A stretch of DNA of 64,000 bases from contig NZ_JACGVG010000027.1 of NCBI RefSeq assembly GCF_014077095.1, positions 617,155 through 681,154 of the forward strand, in the 5' to 3' direction. The position numbers and the translations under genes were made by a program. Numbering within the stretch: position 1 is the stretch's first letter; every line of letters begins with the position of its first letter. Positions 1-10,528 of the stretch are shown piece after piece. This DNA is from Colwellia sp. MB02u-6 (GTDB taxonomy: Bacteria > Pseudomonadota > Gammaproteobacteria > Enterobacterales > Alteromonadaceae). Below the pieces are notes generated by a model, which did not search any database, was not told the DNA's origin, and worked only from the letters and a program-made list of their open reading frames with translations.

Positions 1-445
1 GTGCGGCACTTTTACTGTGAGCAATTAAAATTAAGCCAGTGGCGGCACGGTCAAGACGATGTACGGGGAAAACTGGCCGTTCAGGAAGCAAGTTTTTTTG
101 TGCCCAGCGCATTACGGTGCAATGGTCACTCCACTTCGAGCCTTGAGACAACATGCCGTAAGGTTTATACCAAACACTGTAATCACTTAAGTCGGCGATT
201 AATATTGCCGGTGTTGGTGTTTGAGATAAAACATTTACGTCATAATAAAAATGCAGTTTATCGTCAAGATGTAATTTTTTTTTCAGGCGACGACAGCGTT
301 GTGTCGTTTTACCGCGGCTATGCCATAATGCGCCTTTATCAATCGCTTTTTTTATTTCACCGACGCTTAAGTCACATTGAATTTGCAGCGCTTCAACGAT
401 ATTTATCGCACGATCAATATTGATATGGCATTCAAATTTTTTCAC
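1..445 (-). CDS. RluA-family pseudouridine synthase, 3' part outside window
   Basis: Reading the minus strand from a GTG at 445 gives an open frame of 148 codons that runs off the left edge. It contains FPVHRLDRAATGLILIAHS near the cut end, the catalytic HRLDxxTSG-type motif of RluA-family rRNA/tRNA pseudouridine synthases, with the conserved Asp. It is preceded by VWYKPYGMLSQG, matching the family's usual 'NKPxGxxs' strand. The N-terminal part is short and basic and may be a degenerate S4-like domain. By family these enzymes isomerise uridine in RNA; the exact target cannot be told. The plus-strand frame over the same bases is a shadow. The start codon is uncertain because no strong ribosome-binding site is visible. 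Confidence 0.85.
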   Translation of the reverse strand, partial: MKKFECHINIDRAINIVEALQIQCDLSVGEIKKAIDKGALWHSRGKTTQRCRRLKKKLHLDDKLHFYYDVNVLSQTPTPAILIADLSDYSVWYKPYGMLSQGSKWSDHCTVMRWAQKNLLPERPVFPVHRLDRAATGLILIAHSKSAA

Positions 446-642
446 AATAAATCTACTCAATTAATAATTAATGCTTAGTTTAACAAATTTTTTCCAATAA
501 TTGGCATGGCTAAAAGCAACTTATTATTGCTGCAGGGTGATATTGACTATAAATATGTTGAATTAAGTGTAATTGCCCTTGGTTTTTAACTTCAGAGAAA
601 GATAAAATACCCGCAACAGTAAAACTAATATGAGCACAAGCT

Positions 643-993
643 ATGCAACGTAACGAAAAATTATTTCCACTTGATAATGTCGGTAATGCACTATGGGAGA
701 TGTTAAATAGCGGTGATGATTTAACTATTGAACGCGAGTTTGAATTTTCCACCATTTTTTCAAGCCAAGACCAAGCCTTAAAATTTGGTCAGTTACTGTT
801 AGAAAACAATCAGAAATTATCTTTTTGTCCTTATGAAGGTGATGACAAACTTCCTTGGGAAATTACTGCTTATCCTTTTATGTCAGCGAGTTATGAAAAC
901 ATAGCGGCTTATCAAGAGCTACTAATGACCAGCGCGACACCCTTTTCTGGCCAGTATGACGGCTGGTATTGTGTTGATGCTAGCAAAACCTAA
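643..993 (+). CDS. RraB-family protein (RNase E regulator-like)
   Basis: A 116-residue acidic protein that ends in YDGWYCVDA, resembling the YDGW motif near the C-terminus of RraB (YjgD). Overall length and the FSSQDQALKFGQLL / EITAYPFM layout also fit the RraB ferredoxin-like fold. Escherichia coli RraB binds RNase E and reduces its activity; that role here is inferred from family resemblance only, and divergent RraB-domain proteins of unknown role are common. It is followed after 16 bases by a small zinc-ribbon-like gene on the same strand, probably co-transcribed. The upstream RluA-like gene is divergent. Confidence 0.65.
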   Translation: MQRNEKLFPLDNVGNALWEMLNSGDDLTIEREFEFSTIFSSQDQALKFGQLLLENNQKLSFCPYEGDDKLPWEITAYPFMSASYENIAAYQELLMTSATPFSGQYDGWYCVDASKT

Positions 994-1009
994 AGGTTGA
1001 GAATTTTTT

Positions 1010-1222
1010 ATGGATGAACAACAGTTTGATCGTCTAAAAAGTGTCAGCGCTAAATCATTTAATGATCAAAAAGCCTTGATAAAAAAAGTGCTAGCGGGAC
1101 GAGATATAGCATGTAAGCAATGCGGAACATTTATCAGAGTTACTTTGCCTGAAGACAAAAAAAATACAGGTTTATTTTGTGCTAAAGGTTGCACGAATAT
1201 CGCTTTAGATTTTGTCATATAA
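1010..1222 (+). CDS. Small hypothetical protein with two CxxC-type pairs
   Basis: A 70-residue protein with ACKQCGTF at about residues 34-41 and FCAKGCTN at about 56-63. Two Cys pairs about 20 residues apart suggest a small zinc ribbon or other metal-binding knuckle. The N-terminal half is charged and probably helical. It starts 16 bases after the RraB-like gene on the same strand, so the two likely share a transcript. I do not recognise the family and assign no function. Confidence 0.6.
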   Translation: MDEQQFDRLKSVSAKSFNDQKALIKKVLAGRDIACKQCGTFIRVTLPEDKKNTGLFCAKGCTNIALDFVI

Positions 1223-1285
1223 CGAGTTAAGTGATTTTTATTAGCTCGAACGTTTGACCTGACCTAGCTCGTTATATTTTATTTG

Positions 1286-1960
1286 CTATAAAAATGTTGC
1301 GATATCTTCAAGCGATTTTTTTCTTGTTGCGTGATCTGGAATGGTCGCGTCCTCACTTGGATAACCAACAATAAGCAGCATATAAGGCCGGCTATTATCA
1401 TCACGACCACAAATCTTACTTAAAAATGACATGGGTTTTGGGGTATGGGTTAAGGTTACTAGGCCGCTTGAGTGTAAAGCATGTATTAAAAAACCGGTGG
1501 CGATACCGACCGATTCGTGCACATAATAGTTGGTGTTTTTATCTTCTGTAGCAACACCACCTTTCTTCTCACTGAAAACCGCAATCAACCAAGGCGCATG
1601 TTCTAGGTAAGGCTTTTTAGCATCTGTGCCTAAAGGCTTTAACGCCTCTAACCACTCTCCACTTGCTCTGCCCTGATAGAAGTTACTTTCATGAATCTCA
1701 GCTTGCTGGCGTATTTGTTTTTTAACGTCAATATTGTTGATTGCAACAAAATGCCATGGCTGATGATTAGCACCACTTGGTGCTGTCCCGGCTGCTTTTA
1801 TACAGTTTTCAATAATCTTTCTTGCCACCAAGCGATCACTAAAACTGCGAACACTGTGGCGGCGTTTAATATTTTCATAAAACTCAGTCGAGCGCTGTAA
1901 CATTTCGTCAGAGGTGTATTCGATATAATCGCTTAAAGGCGATGAGTTATGGGCCTTCAT
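1286..1960 (-). CDS. Nitroreductase-fold flavoprotein, iodotyrosine deiodinase-like
   Basis: A 224-residue nitroreductase-superfamily protein. The FMN-binding start RRHSVRSFSDR lies near residues 34-44, followed by AAGTAPSGANHQPWHF at about 57-72. The order of later motifs (APWLIAVF, NYYVHESVGIATGFLIHAL, GLVTLTHTPKPMSFL, and GYPSEDATIPDH near the C-terminus) follows iodotyrosine deiodinase (IYD) more closely than NfsA/NfsB or BluB. Known bacterial IYD homologues reductively dehalogenate halotyrosines with FMN. That activity is inferred here. The protein lacks the N-terminal membrane anchor of animal IYD, as expected for bacteria. It is a single gene with no obvious partner. Confidence 0.8.
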   Translation of the reverse strand: MKAHNSSPLSDYIEYTSDEMLQRSTEFYENIKRRHSVRSFSDRLVARKIIENCIKAAGTAPSGANHQPWHFVAINNIDVKKQIRQQAEIHESNFYQGRASGEWLEALKPLGTDAKKPYLEHAPWLIAVFSEKKGGVATEDKNTNYYVHESVGIATGFLIHALHSSGLVTLTHTPKPMSFLSKICGRDDNSRPYMLLIVGYPSEDATIPDHATRKKSLEDIATFL

Positions 1961-2087
1961 AAACTAACTGCTTTTATCAATATTTTTTATAGCTTATCGA
2001 TAAAACTCATTAAAAGGCAAGCTTATGTCAGCATAATCTATTTTAAATGAGCGATGAGTCGCTGGATATATGAGGGGGGAGAGTGAT

Positions 2088-2315
2088 TTAAAAATCGTTG
2101 TGTTTTTGATGAGATAACTTAATCAAATAGCTATCGAGCCCAGTATAGCGACGCGTAATTTCAGCGTTATACACGCCAATGCAAAGGAATAGGGTCATAA
2201 TTAAGCTGATGGTGGGTAAACTCACCGTTTGAATATAGGCAGACAGCAGTGTGGTAATAACAGCACCCACAACGCAATAGCTTAAGGTTATGCGCAACCA
2301 TATGTATGTTGCCAT
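2088..2315 (-). CDS. Small two-helix membrane protein, unknown
   Basis: A 75-residue protein counted from the ATG at 2315; an in-frame TTG at 2363 would add 16 residues. It has two hydrophobic stretches, LRITLSYCVVGAVITTLL and ISLIMTLFLCIGVY, joined by a short loop, and a polar C-terminal tail. This looks like an inner-membrane hairpin. No family is recognised and no neighbour points to a role. The overlapping frame at 2167-2385 on the same strand lacks this organisation and is taken as a shadow. Confidence 0.45.
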   Translation of the reverse strand: MATYIWLRITLSYCVVGAVITTLLSAYIQTVSLPTISLIMTLFLCIGVYNAEITRRYTGLDSYLIKLSHQKHNDF

Positions 2316-2385
2316 TAGTGCTTTCTCTAGATAGAGCGGCTTTATAGAGGTAACTTTTTTCAATAGCTGATCTTCTTATATACAA

Positions 2386-2672
2386 AGTTAATTGTTCACC
2401 AATTAGTATAATTAACTAAATAGGAATATATAAGTTAATTTATATTCAAAAATAATATATGAAAGAAGTGAAGTTTATAAACTCATAGCGTTTTTTCAGT
2501 GCGAGGTTTAAATACTTTATTTCAATAGTTTATGAGGTTTTATTTTTTAATGTTCGCAAGCGTTGTGAAATCAATAAAAAGCCACTTGTATTAGACAGCA
2601 TAATTATCAACGCAGAGATTTAAATAGGCTAAAATCATTCATTAACTCCTTAGGGATAAATAAGGTTTTAAA
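2386..2672. other. AT-rich intergenic region
   Basis: AT-rich stretch upstream of the universal stress protein gene. No ORF or RNA gene is recognised. It presumably holds the promoters of the divergent genes on either side. Confidence 0.4.
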
Positions 2673-3551
2673 ATGAAAAACTTTAAGAATATTTTAGTAA
2701 TTGCTGAAGATATTGGTCTAAATCAAACACTACTGTACAAAGCGCTGACGCTTGCGCAACGTGCCAAGGCAAGTTTAACTATTATTGCCAATAATCAAGA
2801 TAAGGAAATAGAACAGCATCTTGAGCTGATTTACCAACAAAAAATAGTACACTTAGCCATGCTAAATGGATATCAAGCATCAAGGCTTAACATTGATATC
2901 AATATAAAATATTGTGCAGCTCCGTTTTCTCACCAAGATATACTCGCTGAAATTACTGAACATGCTTATGATTTACTGATTAAAGATATTCATTCAGCAC
3001 ATTTTCAGTGGGGTTTATCTTGGTCTGATAATTATTATTTATTGCGCGAAGGTGAGACAAATCTCTTGCTCGTTGGTGAAACACATTGGCCAGACAGAGG
3101 CAAGATTCTAGCGGCGCTAGAAACAGAAGAGTTAACTGAAAAACACCAACAACTAAACCATTTTATGATAGATGAAAGTCAGTACTTGGCTACATTATTA
3201 AATAGTGAAGTGCATTTGCTCAACTGTTATCAAGAACAGCCAAGCATTTCATTAGCTGACCCACTATTTGCCGGAGGGTTTGAAGAGCCATTTCAACAGC
3301 ATTGGCGTCACTTACAAGACTCAGCATTGCGCTATAGTTTAAAGCCTGAGCATATACACGTTGAACCGGGATTACCCGAGTACGTTATTCCACATGAAGC
3401 TAAAAAACATCATGCCAATATTGTTACCCTTGGGGCTGGTGAGCATCATGGTTTAATCGATTTACTTAAAGGTCACTCTTGCGAGTATGTTGTTGATGGC
3501 TTAGCTTGTGATGCCCTGATTTTAAAAGCTAATAGGTCTAATGCACAATAG
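2673..3551 (+). CDS. Tandem universal stress protein (UspE-like)
   Basis: A 292-residue cytoplasmic protein made of two Usp folds in tandem. The first begins KNILVIAEDIGLNQTLLYKALTLAQ and ends EGETNLLLVGE; the second contains the dimer-type region AKKHHANIVTLGAGEH and ends CDALILK. Length and layout match UspE, whose two domains lack the canonical ATP-binding loop GxxGx9GS; no clear copy of that loop is seen here. A role in stress resistance is inferred from the family. A bidirectional terminator follows and separates it from the convergent purL gene. Confidence 0.75.
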   Translation: MKNFKNILVIAEDIGLNQTLLYKALTLAQRAKASLTIIANNQDKEIEQHLELIYQQKIVHLAMLNGYQASRLNIDINIKYCAAPFSHQDILAEITEHAYDLLIKDIHSAHFQWGLSWSDNYYLLREGETNLLLVGETHWPDRGKILAALETEELTEKHQQLNHFMIDESQYLATLLNSEVHLLNCYQEQPSISLADPLFAGGFEEPFQQHWRHLQDSALRYSLKPEHIHVEPGLPEYVIPHEAKKHHANIVTLGAGEHHGLIDLLKGHSCEYVVDGLACDALILKANRSNAQ

Positions 3552-3582
3552 TACCTATTAGGAGACATAAAAAAGTTAGGAG

Positions 3583-3620
3583 GCATAAAAAAAAAGCGCC
3601 ATTAAGGCGCTTTTTTTATG
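3583..3620. terminator. Bidirectional rho-independent terminator
   Basis: The hairpin AGCGCC-ATTA-GGCGCT (stem 3595-3610) is flanked by A9 on the left and T7 on the right. It can stop both the Usp transcript and the convergent purL transcript. Confidence 0.85.
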
Positions 3621-3634
3621 CTGATATTGGCGAC

Positions 3635-6600
3635 TTAAGCAATAAACCTACGCGCGTTGCGGAACATACGTACCCAAGGCGAATCTTCTTGCCATTCATC
3701 TGGGTGCCATGAATTAGCTACAGTGCGAAAAACGCGTTCAGGGTGCGGCATCATAATCGTTACGCGACCATCAGTGGTGGTTAGTGCCGTAATACCGTCT
3801 GGCGAACCGTTAGGGTTTGCCGGATAAGTTTCAGTGATCTGACCATAGTTATCGACATAACGCATAGCAACTGTGCCAGATTCGTTTGCGTTATCAATCG
3901 CGTCATCAGAACTAAACTCTGCTCGACCTTCACCGTGTGATACGGCGATAGGCATACGAGAGCCAGCCATACCATCAAAGAAGATAGATGGCGTTGGTTG
4001 TATTTCAACTAAACTAAAGCGCGCTTCAAAACGCTCTGATTGGTTTTGTACAAAGCGAGGCCATGCGGCTGCACCTGGAATGATTTCTTTCAGGTTTGAC
4101 AACATTTGACAGCCGTTACACACACCTAATGAGAAAGTATTTTCACGTTCAAAGAATGTTTTGAACATGGCTTTGGCATCTTTGTTGAACAATATTGATT
4201 TTGCCCAACCTTCACCAGCGCCTAATACATCACCGTAAGAGAAACCACCACAAGCCACTAAACCATTAAAGTCAGCTAAATCAGTCCGGCCAGATAAAAT
4301 GTCTGACATATGCACATCAATAGCAATAAAGCCTGCACGATCAAAGGCCGCTGCCATTTCTACATGAGAGTTAACGCCTTGTTCACGTAAAATAGCAATA
4401 CGTGGATTGGTCCCCTGTTGTGCATCTTTTGCAATTAAATGTGCAACAATATCTTCATTGATATCAAAGCTTAAGTCAGCGCTTAGGCCTGGGTCTTCGG
4501 TATCAAATTTAACAAAGTGTTCTTGCTGTGCACATTCTGGGTTATCACGTAGTGACTGCATTTTATAGGTGGTTTGTGCCCATGTAGTACGGTAATAAGT
4601 ACGAGAGTTTTCTAACACCACTTCGCCATCACGGCTAAAGCGGAGTGTATCTTCGTTATTGATACGACCAATATCAGTACAACAATCGGCAATACCGTAC
4701 TCAGCAAAAACAGCCTGAATAGCATCAGCATCACTGGCGAGAATTTGAATTACTGCGCCAAGCTCTTCATTAAATAATACATCAACATCGTTGCCTGATA
4801 TCGATGCTAACTGCGATAAGTCGATATCAACACCGGTATGGCCAGCAAAAGCCATTTCAACCACGGTGGTGAACAAGCCGCCATCAGAAATATCATGGTA
4901 AGCGATCAGTTTCTCATCACGTACTAGGGTTTGCATGGCATTGAAGAAAGCTTTTAAGGTTTCAGGGCTATCAACATCAGGCGTTTCATTGCCTAAGTGT
5001 TTATAAACCTGAGCCAAACATGAGCCCCCTAAGCGCTGTTTACCTTTTGATAAATCAATGGCAATAAGTTGCGTCTCGCCTAAATCTATACGTAACTGCG
5101 GTGTTACCGTTTTACGAATATCTTCAACAACACCAAAAGCGGTGATAATTAATGACATTGGCGAGGTAACAGATTTTTTCTCACCATTTTCATCCCATTG
5201 GGTTTTCATCGACATCGAGTCTTTACCCACGGGTATAGTTAAGCCAAGCGCAGGACAAAGCTCTTCACCAATGGCTTTAACCGCTTCATATAAACCAGCA
5301 TCTTCACCCGGATGGCCTGCTGGCGACATCCAGTTAGCTGAAAGCTTAATACGATTTAAATCGCCGATATCAGTACCGGCAATATTAGTTAACGACTCAG
5401 CAACCGCTAAGCGCGCTGAAGCGCCAAAGTTTAATAACGCCACTGGGGTTCGCTCACCTAATGACATAGCTTCACCGTGGTAAGAGTCAAGTGCAGAAGC
5501 GGTAACGCCACAATCAGCCACAGGTACTTGCCATGGGCCAACCATTTGGTCGCGATTAACCATGCCAGTTACTGAGCGATCGCCGATGGTAATGAGGAAA
5601 GTTTTTTCCGCAACCGTGGGGAGTGATAAAATACGTTCTGCCGCATCAACTAAAGTGATGTCAGCAACAGAGAAATTATCGCCAGCGGCCTTTGCTGTTT
5701 CCACGTCCTTGAATATTTTAGGGGTTTTTCCTAATAACACTTCAAGCGGTAAATCAATCGGTGTATCGAGTTTATCATTACCGGCAAAGTGGGCATCAGT
5801 CACGGTTAAATGTAGCTCTTCGGTCGCACGACCAACCACAGAAAACGGTGCACGTTCACGATGGCATATTTGTTCAAAAGTCGCTAAATTTTTGTCTGAT
5901 ACGGCAATAACATAACGTTCTTGAGACTCGTTACACCAGATTTCATGTGGCGCCATGCTGCGTTCATCATTAGGGACGTTACGCAGTTCAAAAACACCAC
6001 CACGACCGCCATCAGCGACTAACTCAGGGAAAGCATTAGATAAACCACCCGCACCCACATCATGAATAAAAGCAATAGGGTTTTCCTCTCCTAGCTGCCA
6101 ACACTTATCAATAACTTCTTGGCAACGACGTTCCATTTCAGGATTCTCACGTTGTACAGAAGCAAAATCTAAACTTTCAGCTGATTGGCCTGATGCCATT
6201 GAAGAAGCGGCACCGCCACCTAAACCAATGTTCATTGCAGGGCCGCCAAGGGCAATTAAGTTAGCACCGACAACAATTTCACGTTTTTGTACGTGTTCAT
6301 CACGAATATTGCCTAAGCCACCGGCCAGCATGATAGGTTTGTGGTAACCACGCACTTCACTGCCATTGAATGAATTAACTTGTTCTTCATAGGTACGAAA
6401 GTAGCCTAAAATAGCTGGGCGACCAAATTCGTTGTTAAATGCCGCGCCACCTAAGGGGCCTTCAGTCATTATATCTAAGGCTGAAACGATACGATTTGGC
6501 TTGCCAAAGTCGGTTTCCCAAGGTTGTTCAAAACCAGGTATACGTAAGTTTGACACTGAAAAGCCCACTAAACCCGCTTTGGGTTTTGAGCCAATACCGG

Positions 6601-7582
6601 TTGCGCCTTCGTCTCGAATTTCACCCCCTGAGCCAGTGGCTGCACCTGGATAAGGAGAAATAGCGGTAGGGTGGTTATGCGTCTCAACCTTCATTAATAT
6701 TTGAATGTCTTCATGGTGATAACCATAAATATTAGTTTCTGGATGTGGAAAGAAACGGCCGCCTTTATTGCCCACCATAACCGCGGCGTTATCTTTGTAG
6801 GCACTTAAGACAAAATCAGGATTGAGTTCATGGGTGTTGCGGATCATCTTAAATAATGATTTAGGCTGTTTTACACCGTCAATAGTCCAATCGGCGTTAA
6901 ATATTTTATGACGACAATGTTCTGAATTCGCTTGGGCAAACATATACAGTTCTATATCGTGCGGATTACGGCCAAGTTTAGTAAAGTTTTCAAATAAATA
7001 ATTAACTTCGTCATCGGCTAAGGCAAGGCCGAGTTCACTATTGGCTCGAACTAAAGCGTTTTTACCGCCGTGTTCAATATCAATACTGGTAAGTTCACCA
7101 GGCTCTGCACTAGCAAAAAGTGCGCTAGCATCATTGAGATCAGTGAAAATAGCTTCCATCATGCGATCATGAATTAAATTATTTAATGTCGATTGTTGCA
7201 CTGCCGTCAATGGCGCTGCTTTTTCTGTACTGACATAATAAGCTAAACCACGTTCAAGGCGAATAACCTTAGATAAACCACAGTTGTTGGCAATGTCGGT
7301 AGATTTTGATGACCAAGGAGAAATAGTGCCAGGTCGTGGGGTTACTAAGATAAATTGCCCGACAGGCTCATGTTCTTCTATTGTCGGGCCATACTTAAGC
7401 AGTTGCTGTAAAACCTGAGACTCTTCAACGTTTAGTGCTGCTGAAATATGAGCAAAGTGGCTAAATTCAGCATAGATATCCGTGACGGGCAGTTTCAGCT
7501 CAGCACACTGATTTAATAGCTTGTTTACTCTAAAATCAGAAAGTGCTGGCGCACCGCGAAAGGTTTTCATCAACATCGACAT
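3635..7582 (-). CDS. purL: Phosphoribosylformylglycinamidine synthase
   Basis: A 1315-residue large-type PurL that converts FGAR, glutamine and ATP to FGAM in purine synthesis. The N-terminal domain ([17 protein letters not shown]) comes first, then the linker, then two AIR-synthase-like halves (motifs [12 protein letters not shown] and [11 protein letters not shown]; a repeat around [20 protein letters not shown]). The C-terminal class I glutaminase carries GVCNGCQ (nucleophilic Cys near residue 1154), SHGEGRAEF and PHPERVFR. Length is close to E. coli PurL (1295). The gene stands alone between convergent Usp and divergent mltF. Many long plus-strand frames inside it are shadows. Confidence 0.98.
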   Translation of the reverse strand: MSMLMKTFRGAPALSDFRVNKLLNQCAELKLPVTDIYAEFSHFAHISAALNVEESQVLQQLLKYGPTIEEHEPVGQFILVTPRPGTISPWSSKSTDIANNCGLSKVIRLERGLAYYVSTEKAAPLTAVQQSTLNNLIHDRMMEAIFTDLNDASALFASAEPGELTSIDIEHGGKNALVRANSELGLALADDEVNYLFENFTKLGRNPHDIELYMFAQANSEHCRHKIFNADWTIDGVKQPKSLFKMIRNTHELNPDFVLSAYKDNAAVMVGNKGGRFFPHPETNIYGYHHEDIQILMKVETHNHPTAISPYPGAATGSGGEIRDEGATGIGSKPKAGLVGFSVSNLRIPGFEQPWETDFGKPNRIVSALDIMTEGPLGGAAFNNEFGRPAILGYFRTYEEQVNSFNGSEVRGYHKPIMLAGGLGNIRDEHVQKREIVVGANLIALGGPAMNIGLGGGAASSMASGQSAESLDFASVQRENPEMERRCQEVIDKCWQLGEENPIAFIHDVGAGGLSNAFPELVADGGRGGVFELRNVPNDERSMAPHEIWCNESQERYVIAVSDKNLATFEQICHRERAPFSVVGRATEELHLTVTDAHFAGNDKLDTPIDLPLEVLLGKTPKIFKDVETAKAAGDNFSVADITLVDAAERILSLPTVAEKTFLITIGDRSVTGMVNRDQMVGPWQVPVADCGVTASALDSYHGEAMSLGERTPVALLNFGASARLAVAESLTNIAGTDIGDLNRIKLSANWMSPAGHPGEDAGLYEAVKAIGEELCPALGLTIPVGKDSMSMKTQWDENGEKKSVTSPMSLIITAFGVVEDIRKTVTPQLRIDLGETQLIAIDLSKGKQRLGGSCLAQVYKHLGNETPDVDSPETLKAFFNAMQTLVRDEKLIAYHDISDGGLFTTVVEMAFAGHTGVDIDLSQLASISGNDVDVLFNEELGAVIQILASDADAIQAVFAEYGIADCCTDIGRINNEDTLRFSRDGEVVLENSRTYYRTTWAQTTYKMQSLRDNPECAQQEHFVKFDTEDPGLSADLSFDINEDIVAHLIAKDAQQGTNPRIAILREQGVNSHVEMAAAFDRAGFIAIDVHMSDILSGRTDLADFNGLVACGGFSYGDVLGAGEGWAKSILFNKDAKAMFKTFFERENTFSLGVCNGCQMLSNLKEIIPGAAAWPRFVQNQSERFEARFSLVEIQPTPSIFFDGMAGSRMPIAVSHGEGRAEFSSDDAIDNANESGTVAMRYVDNYGQITETYPANPNGSPDGITALTTTDGRVTIMMPHPERVFRTVANSWHPDEWQEDSPWVRMFRNARRFIA

Positions 7583-7751
7583 AGACTATTTCACCGGGTT
7601 ATATTAATTAAGGAAATTAAGCATAAAAAACGCGCGTATTATAGATGAAACAGGGCGATTAGAGAAATGATTTGTCTCATTTCAAACTAACTTTATGAAG
7701 GTAAAACTGCTTAAGCAGTAAAAAAATAGCTTTTTAAATAACTCAATTCAC

Positions 7752-9203
7752 GTGACAATGGCTACTATGATAAAAAAACAAATAAAATTATTTGCTCGAA
7801 AAGTTAATACACATAAGCTGTTAACCTTGTTGTTACTGCCGTGTCTCTTTATTTTGTCTGCTTGTGAAACACAAAAAACCTCGGCAAATTTGCAGCGTAT
7901 TATCGATCGCGGTTATGTAACTGTAGGCACACTTTATGGTAACACTAGTTACTATCTTGATGCCGAGGGGCCTGCAGGTTTTGAATACGAACTTGCGCAA
8001 GAATATGCTGAATATTTAGGTGTCGAATTAAAAATGATGCCGAGTTACAACTTAAAAGAGTTATTTCAGCAACTCGATAATGGCAGCGTTGATTTGCTGG
8101 CTGCTGGGCTAGCGGTCACAGATGAACGCCTTAAAAATTATCATTTTTCGCCAAGTTATGATGATGTCAGCCAAAAGTTAGTTTTCAAGCAGGGTAATAT
8201 TCGCCCACGTACATTGGCTGATTTAACCGGCACGTTAGAAGTGCTAGAGGAATCTAGTCACGTGGAAAGTTTAGAGCAATTAAAATTATCTAATCCTGAA
8301 CTATCATGGACGACCACTAGCGAGTTAGATAGCGAAGAACTTTTGTTACGTGTACTTATGGATGAAATTGACTATACCATTGCAGACAGTAATGCCTTGG
8401 CCATTAGTCGCCGATATTATCCAGAGATCAGCATAGGATTTACTATCCATGAGGCAGAGTCTTTAGCTTGGATGATCAATAAAAACAGCGATGATTCCAT
8501 TTTTGCTAGTTTAATTGAGTTTTTTGGTCAAGTGCATCATAACGGTGTTTTGTTAGCGTTGAATGATAAACATTATGGCCACATTGAAGAGTTCAATTAT
8601 GTCGATACCCGCATGTATATCAAGGCGATTGAAAAAAAGTTGCCTAAATACAAACCGCTATTTGAAAAATATGGTCAAGAAGTTGATTGGCGCTTATTGG
8701 CAGCTATAAGTTACCAAGAGTCACATTGGGACCCTCATGCCCGTTCTTATACCGGGGTGCGTGGCATGATGATGTTGACCTTGCCGACAGCAAAACAAAT
8801 GGGTATAAAAAGTCGCTTAGATGCAGAGCAAAGTATTCGTGGTGGTGCTAAATATATTAAACAACTTATTGAACGTATGCCTGCGCGAGTGCAAGAGCCT
8901 GATCGACTTTGGTTTGCGTTAGCGTCTTATAATGTTGGCTTAGGGCACTTAAACGATGCGCGTAAAATCACGAAACAACAAGGTGGAGATCATGACCGCT
9001 GGGTCGACGTAAAAGAACGTTTACCGCTCCTAAAGCAAAAAAAGTTTTATAAAAAAACCCGTTATGGTTATGCTCGCGGTGATGAACCTGTTCATTACGT
9101 AGAGAATATTCGTCGTTACTATGATACGTTAACTTGGATAGACAATCAGACTAAGCAACTGCCGGCGAAAAGTGAGTTAACGGTGAATGCTGCTCAAGAA
9201 TAA
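7752..9203 (+). CDS. mltF: Membrane-bound lytic murein transglycosylase F
   Basis: A 483-residue lipoprotein counted from a GTG at 7752; ATGs at 7758 and 7767 are equally possible starts. The signal sequence ends in LFILSAC, a lipobox with Cys near residue 38, giving outer-membrane anchoring. Next is a family 3 periplasmic-binding-protein domain ([31 protein letters not shown]). Then comes a lytic transglycosylase (SLT) domain with YQESHWDP, where the catalytic Glu is near residue 323, and [14 protein letters not shown]. The two-domain order is that of MltF, which cleaves peptidoglycan to 1,6-anhydromuramic ends and is controlled by the binding-protein domain. purL is divergent upstream, as in E. 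coli. Confidence 0.95.
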   Translation: MTMATMIKKQIKLFARKVNTHKLLTLLLLPCLFILSACETQKTSANLQRIIDRGYVTVGTLYGNTSYYLDAEGPAGFEYELAQEYAEYLGVELKMMPSYNLKELFQQLDNGSVDLLAAGLAVTDERLKNYHFSPSYDDVSQKLVFKQGNIRPRTLADLTGTLEVLEESSHVESLEQLKLSNPELSWTTTSELDSEELLLRVLMDEIDYTIADSNALAISRRYYPEISIGFTIHEAESLAWMINKNSDDSIFASLIEFFGQVHHNGVLLALNDKHYGHIEEFNYVDTRMYIKAIEKKLPKYKPLFEKYGQEVDWRLLAAISYQESHWDPHARSYTGVRGMMMLTLPTAKQMGIKSRLDAEQSIRGGAKYIKQLIERMPARVQEPDRLWFALASYNVGLGHLNDARKITKQQGGDHDRWVDVKERLPLLKQKKFYKKTRYGYARGDEPVHYVENIRRYYDTLTWIDNQTKQLPAKSELTVNAAQE

Positions 9204-9597
9204 TGGTTAAGGCGTACTAGAATATTATCTGTTATGTCATTAAGTTGTCACAAAGGTGGGTAATACTAAGTGTAATACCCAAGGGATTAAATAAAGGATT
9301 AAAAATTCAACCAGGATAAATAGTTAAATTCAGATGTTTTTTTTCCAGACTAAACACAAGTACCTAAAGCTAGCTCACAAAACAGCTATACGGCATTAGC
9401 AAAGCCTTGTAGCTTGAGGTAAGTCAGTAGAACAAGGCAAAAAAAGTGTTGAGCAATAGCTGATTTGACGATTGCGCACAGTGAAGAAACTTATTATTTA
9501 GACAATTTGAAGGTGATCCATTTGCTAATCTGTTTGGTATAGTACTACTATTAGAAGTCTATATATTATTAGTTATACTTATGCCAAAGAGGTAAAT
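9204..9597. other. Intergenic region without recognised gene
   Basis: About 390 bases with no long ORF. There are several short near-repeats (for example GTAATAC twice near 9258 and 9271). The string ATTGCGCACAGTGAAGAA at about 9471 resembles ATTGCGAACAGTGAAAGAA near 52597, so part of it may be an old interspersed repeat. The last bases carry the ribosome-binding site of the small ORF at 9598. Confidence 0.4.
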
Positions 9598-9744
9598 ATG
9601 AGAATTAAAAAAAGCTTATTAAGCAACCAAAGAAAAAGAACATTAAATCGTAATAAAATAAGATTAGTTAATCGTCGTCATACCCAATTTGCCTTGGATC
9701 TGTGCAGCAACGACCGCCCTTGGTTAAATAGCGAAAGTGAGTAG
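9598..9744 (+). CDS. Small basic protein, 48 residues, unknown
   Basis: ATG at 9598 is preceded by AAGAGGTAAAT, a good ribosome-binding site at proper spacing. The 48-residue product begins MRIKKSLLSNQRKRTLNRNK and is very rich in Arg, Lys and Asn in its first half, then ends with an acidic patch (DLCSNDRPWLNSESE). A basic helix of this kind could bind nucleic acid or the ribosome. No family is recognised. Strong start signal and biased composition argue for a real gene; the small size argues for caution. Confidence 0.5.
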   Translation: MRIKKSLLSNQRKRTLNRNKIRLVNRRHTQFALDLCSNDRPWLNSESE

Positions 9745-10012
9745 GATTTGAATTGATTTGCTCGCCTCGCCTTTTAATCGTGCTTTCTCCAGTTCCAGTA
9801 GGCTTTCCAGTCATTTCGCTCCCAGATTTATTGCATCAACTGCCATTGTAGTCGTCATAAAGTCATGCCATCGCTTTAAATAATCAAATATGTATTGTAA
9901 ATACAATCGGCTTTTTCACTTATTAATCCAAGCGCACATTTTAGTTGTACAAGAAATAGTACCTAAGTTGGTGTAATAAAACATTTAAGCTAAACTTAGC
10001 TTAAGAAAATCA

Positions 10013-10417
10013 ATGTTTAATGAGGTCTCTTTACTTATGCTTGAACATGGCACTTTTTCAGTTGTACTCGAGGGGAATCTGTTAAGCATTACTTTATTAG
10101 GTACGTTTAATGACATTGCAACACTTTCTGCTTGTCAGCAAATAGAAGCTAAAGTTGAGAGCTTAAATGGCCAAGCCTTTGCGATATTGGTTAATTGTAT
10201 TGGCTATGAAGGTAGTACGCCTGATGCGCATAAAATATCCAACCAGTATTTACTATGGTTAAATAAAATAAATTGTATTGCCCTAGCCAGTATTTATAGT
10301 CAGAATATTTATGCTGATATTGTAAAAAATGAGCAAGCGGCATTATTTGAACTCAAAAACCGTCAAGAGTTTAATGACCTGCAAGAAGCAAAGCTTTGGC
10401 TTTTAAGCCAGTTATAG
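10013..10417 (+). CDS. Hypothetical protein, possible SpoIIAA/STAS-like fold
   Basis: A 134-residue soluble protein. The pattern HGTFSVVLEGNLLSITLLGTFND, a later strand AFAILVNCIGY, and a C-terminal LQEAKLWLLSQL helix resemble the SpoIIAA-like/STAS arrangement (strand-turn-strand, then alternating helices). This is a fold guess. A second ATG at 10037 (residue 9) has GAGGT upstream and may be the true start. It stands alone, followed by the convergent tadA gene, so context gives no role. Confidence 0.6.
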   Translation: MFNEVSLLMLEHGTFSVVLEGNLLSITLLGTFNDIATLSACQQIEAKVESLNGQAFAILVNCIGYEGSTPDAHKISNQYLLWLNKINCIALASIYSQNIYADIVKNEQAALFELKNRQEFNDLQEAKLWLLSQL

Positions 10418-10528
10418 TGTGCAAGATTTCTAGCACAACATTCCCAGTGCAGTATCTTTGTACCGATTGAGCTGTTTTTCCTCGTTATAATCATTTGGCC
10501 ATTTTAATTAGTGTTATTCAAATGGTGC

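Noticed and set aside
1..423. Plus-strand 140-residue ORF
   Set aside because: It is antiparallel to a clear RluA-family coding frame on the minus strand.
2167..2385. 72-residue minus-strand ORF
   Set aside because: Overlaps the two-helix membrane protein in another frame and lacks protein-like composition.
5058..5483. Long plus-strand ORF inside purL
   Set aside because: Shadow of the purL reading frame; no ribosome-binding site or known motifs.
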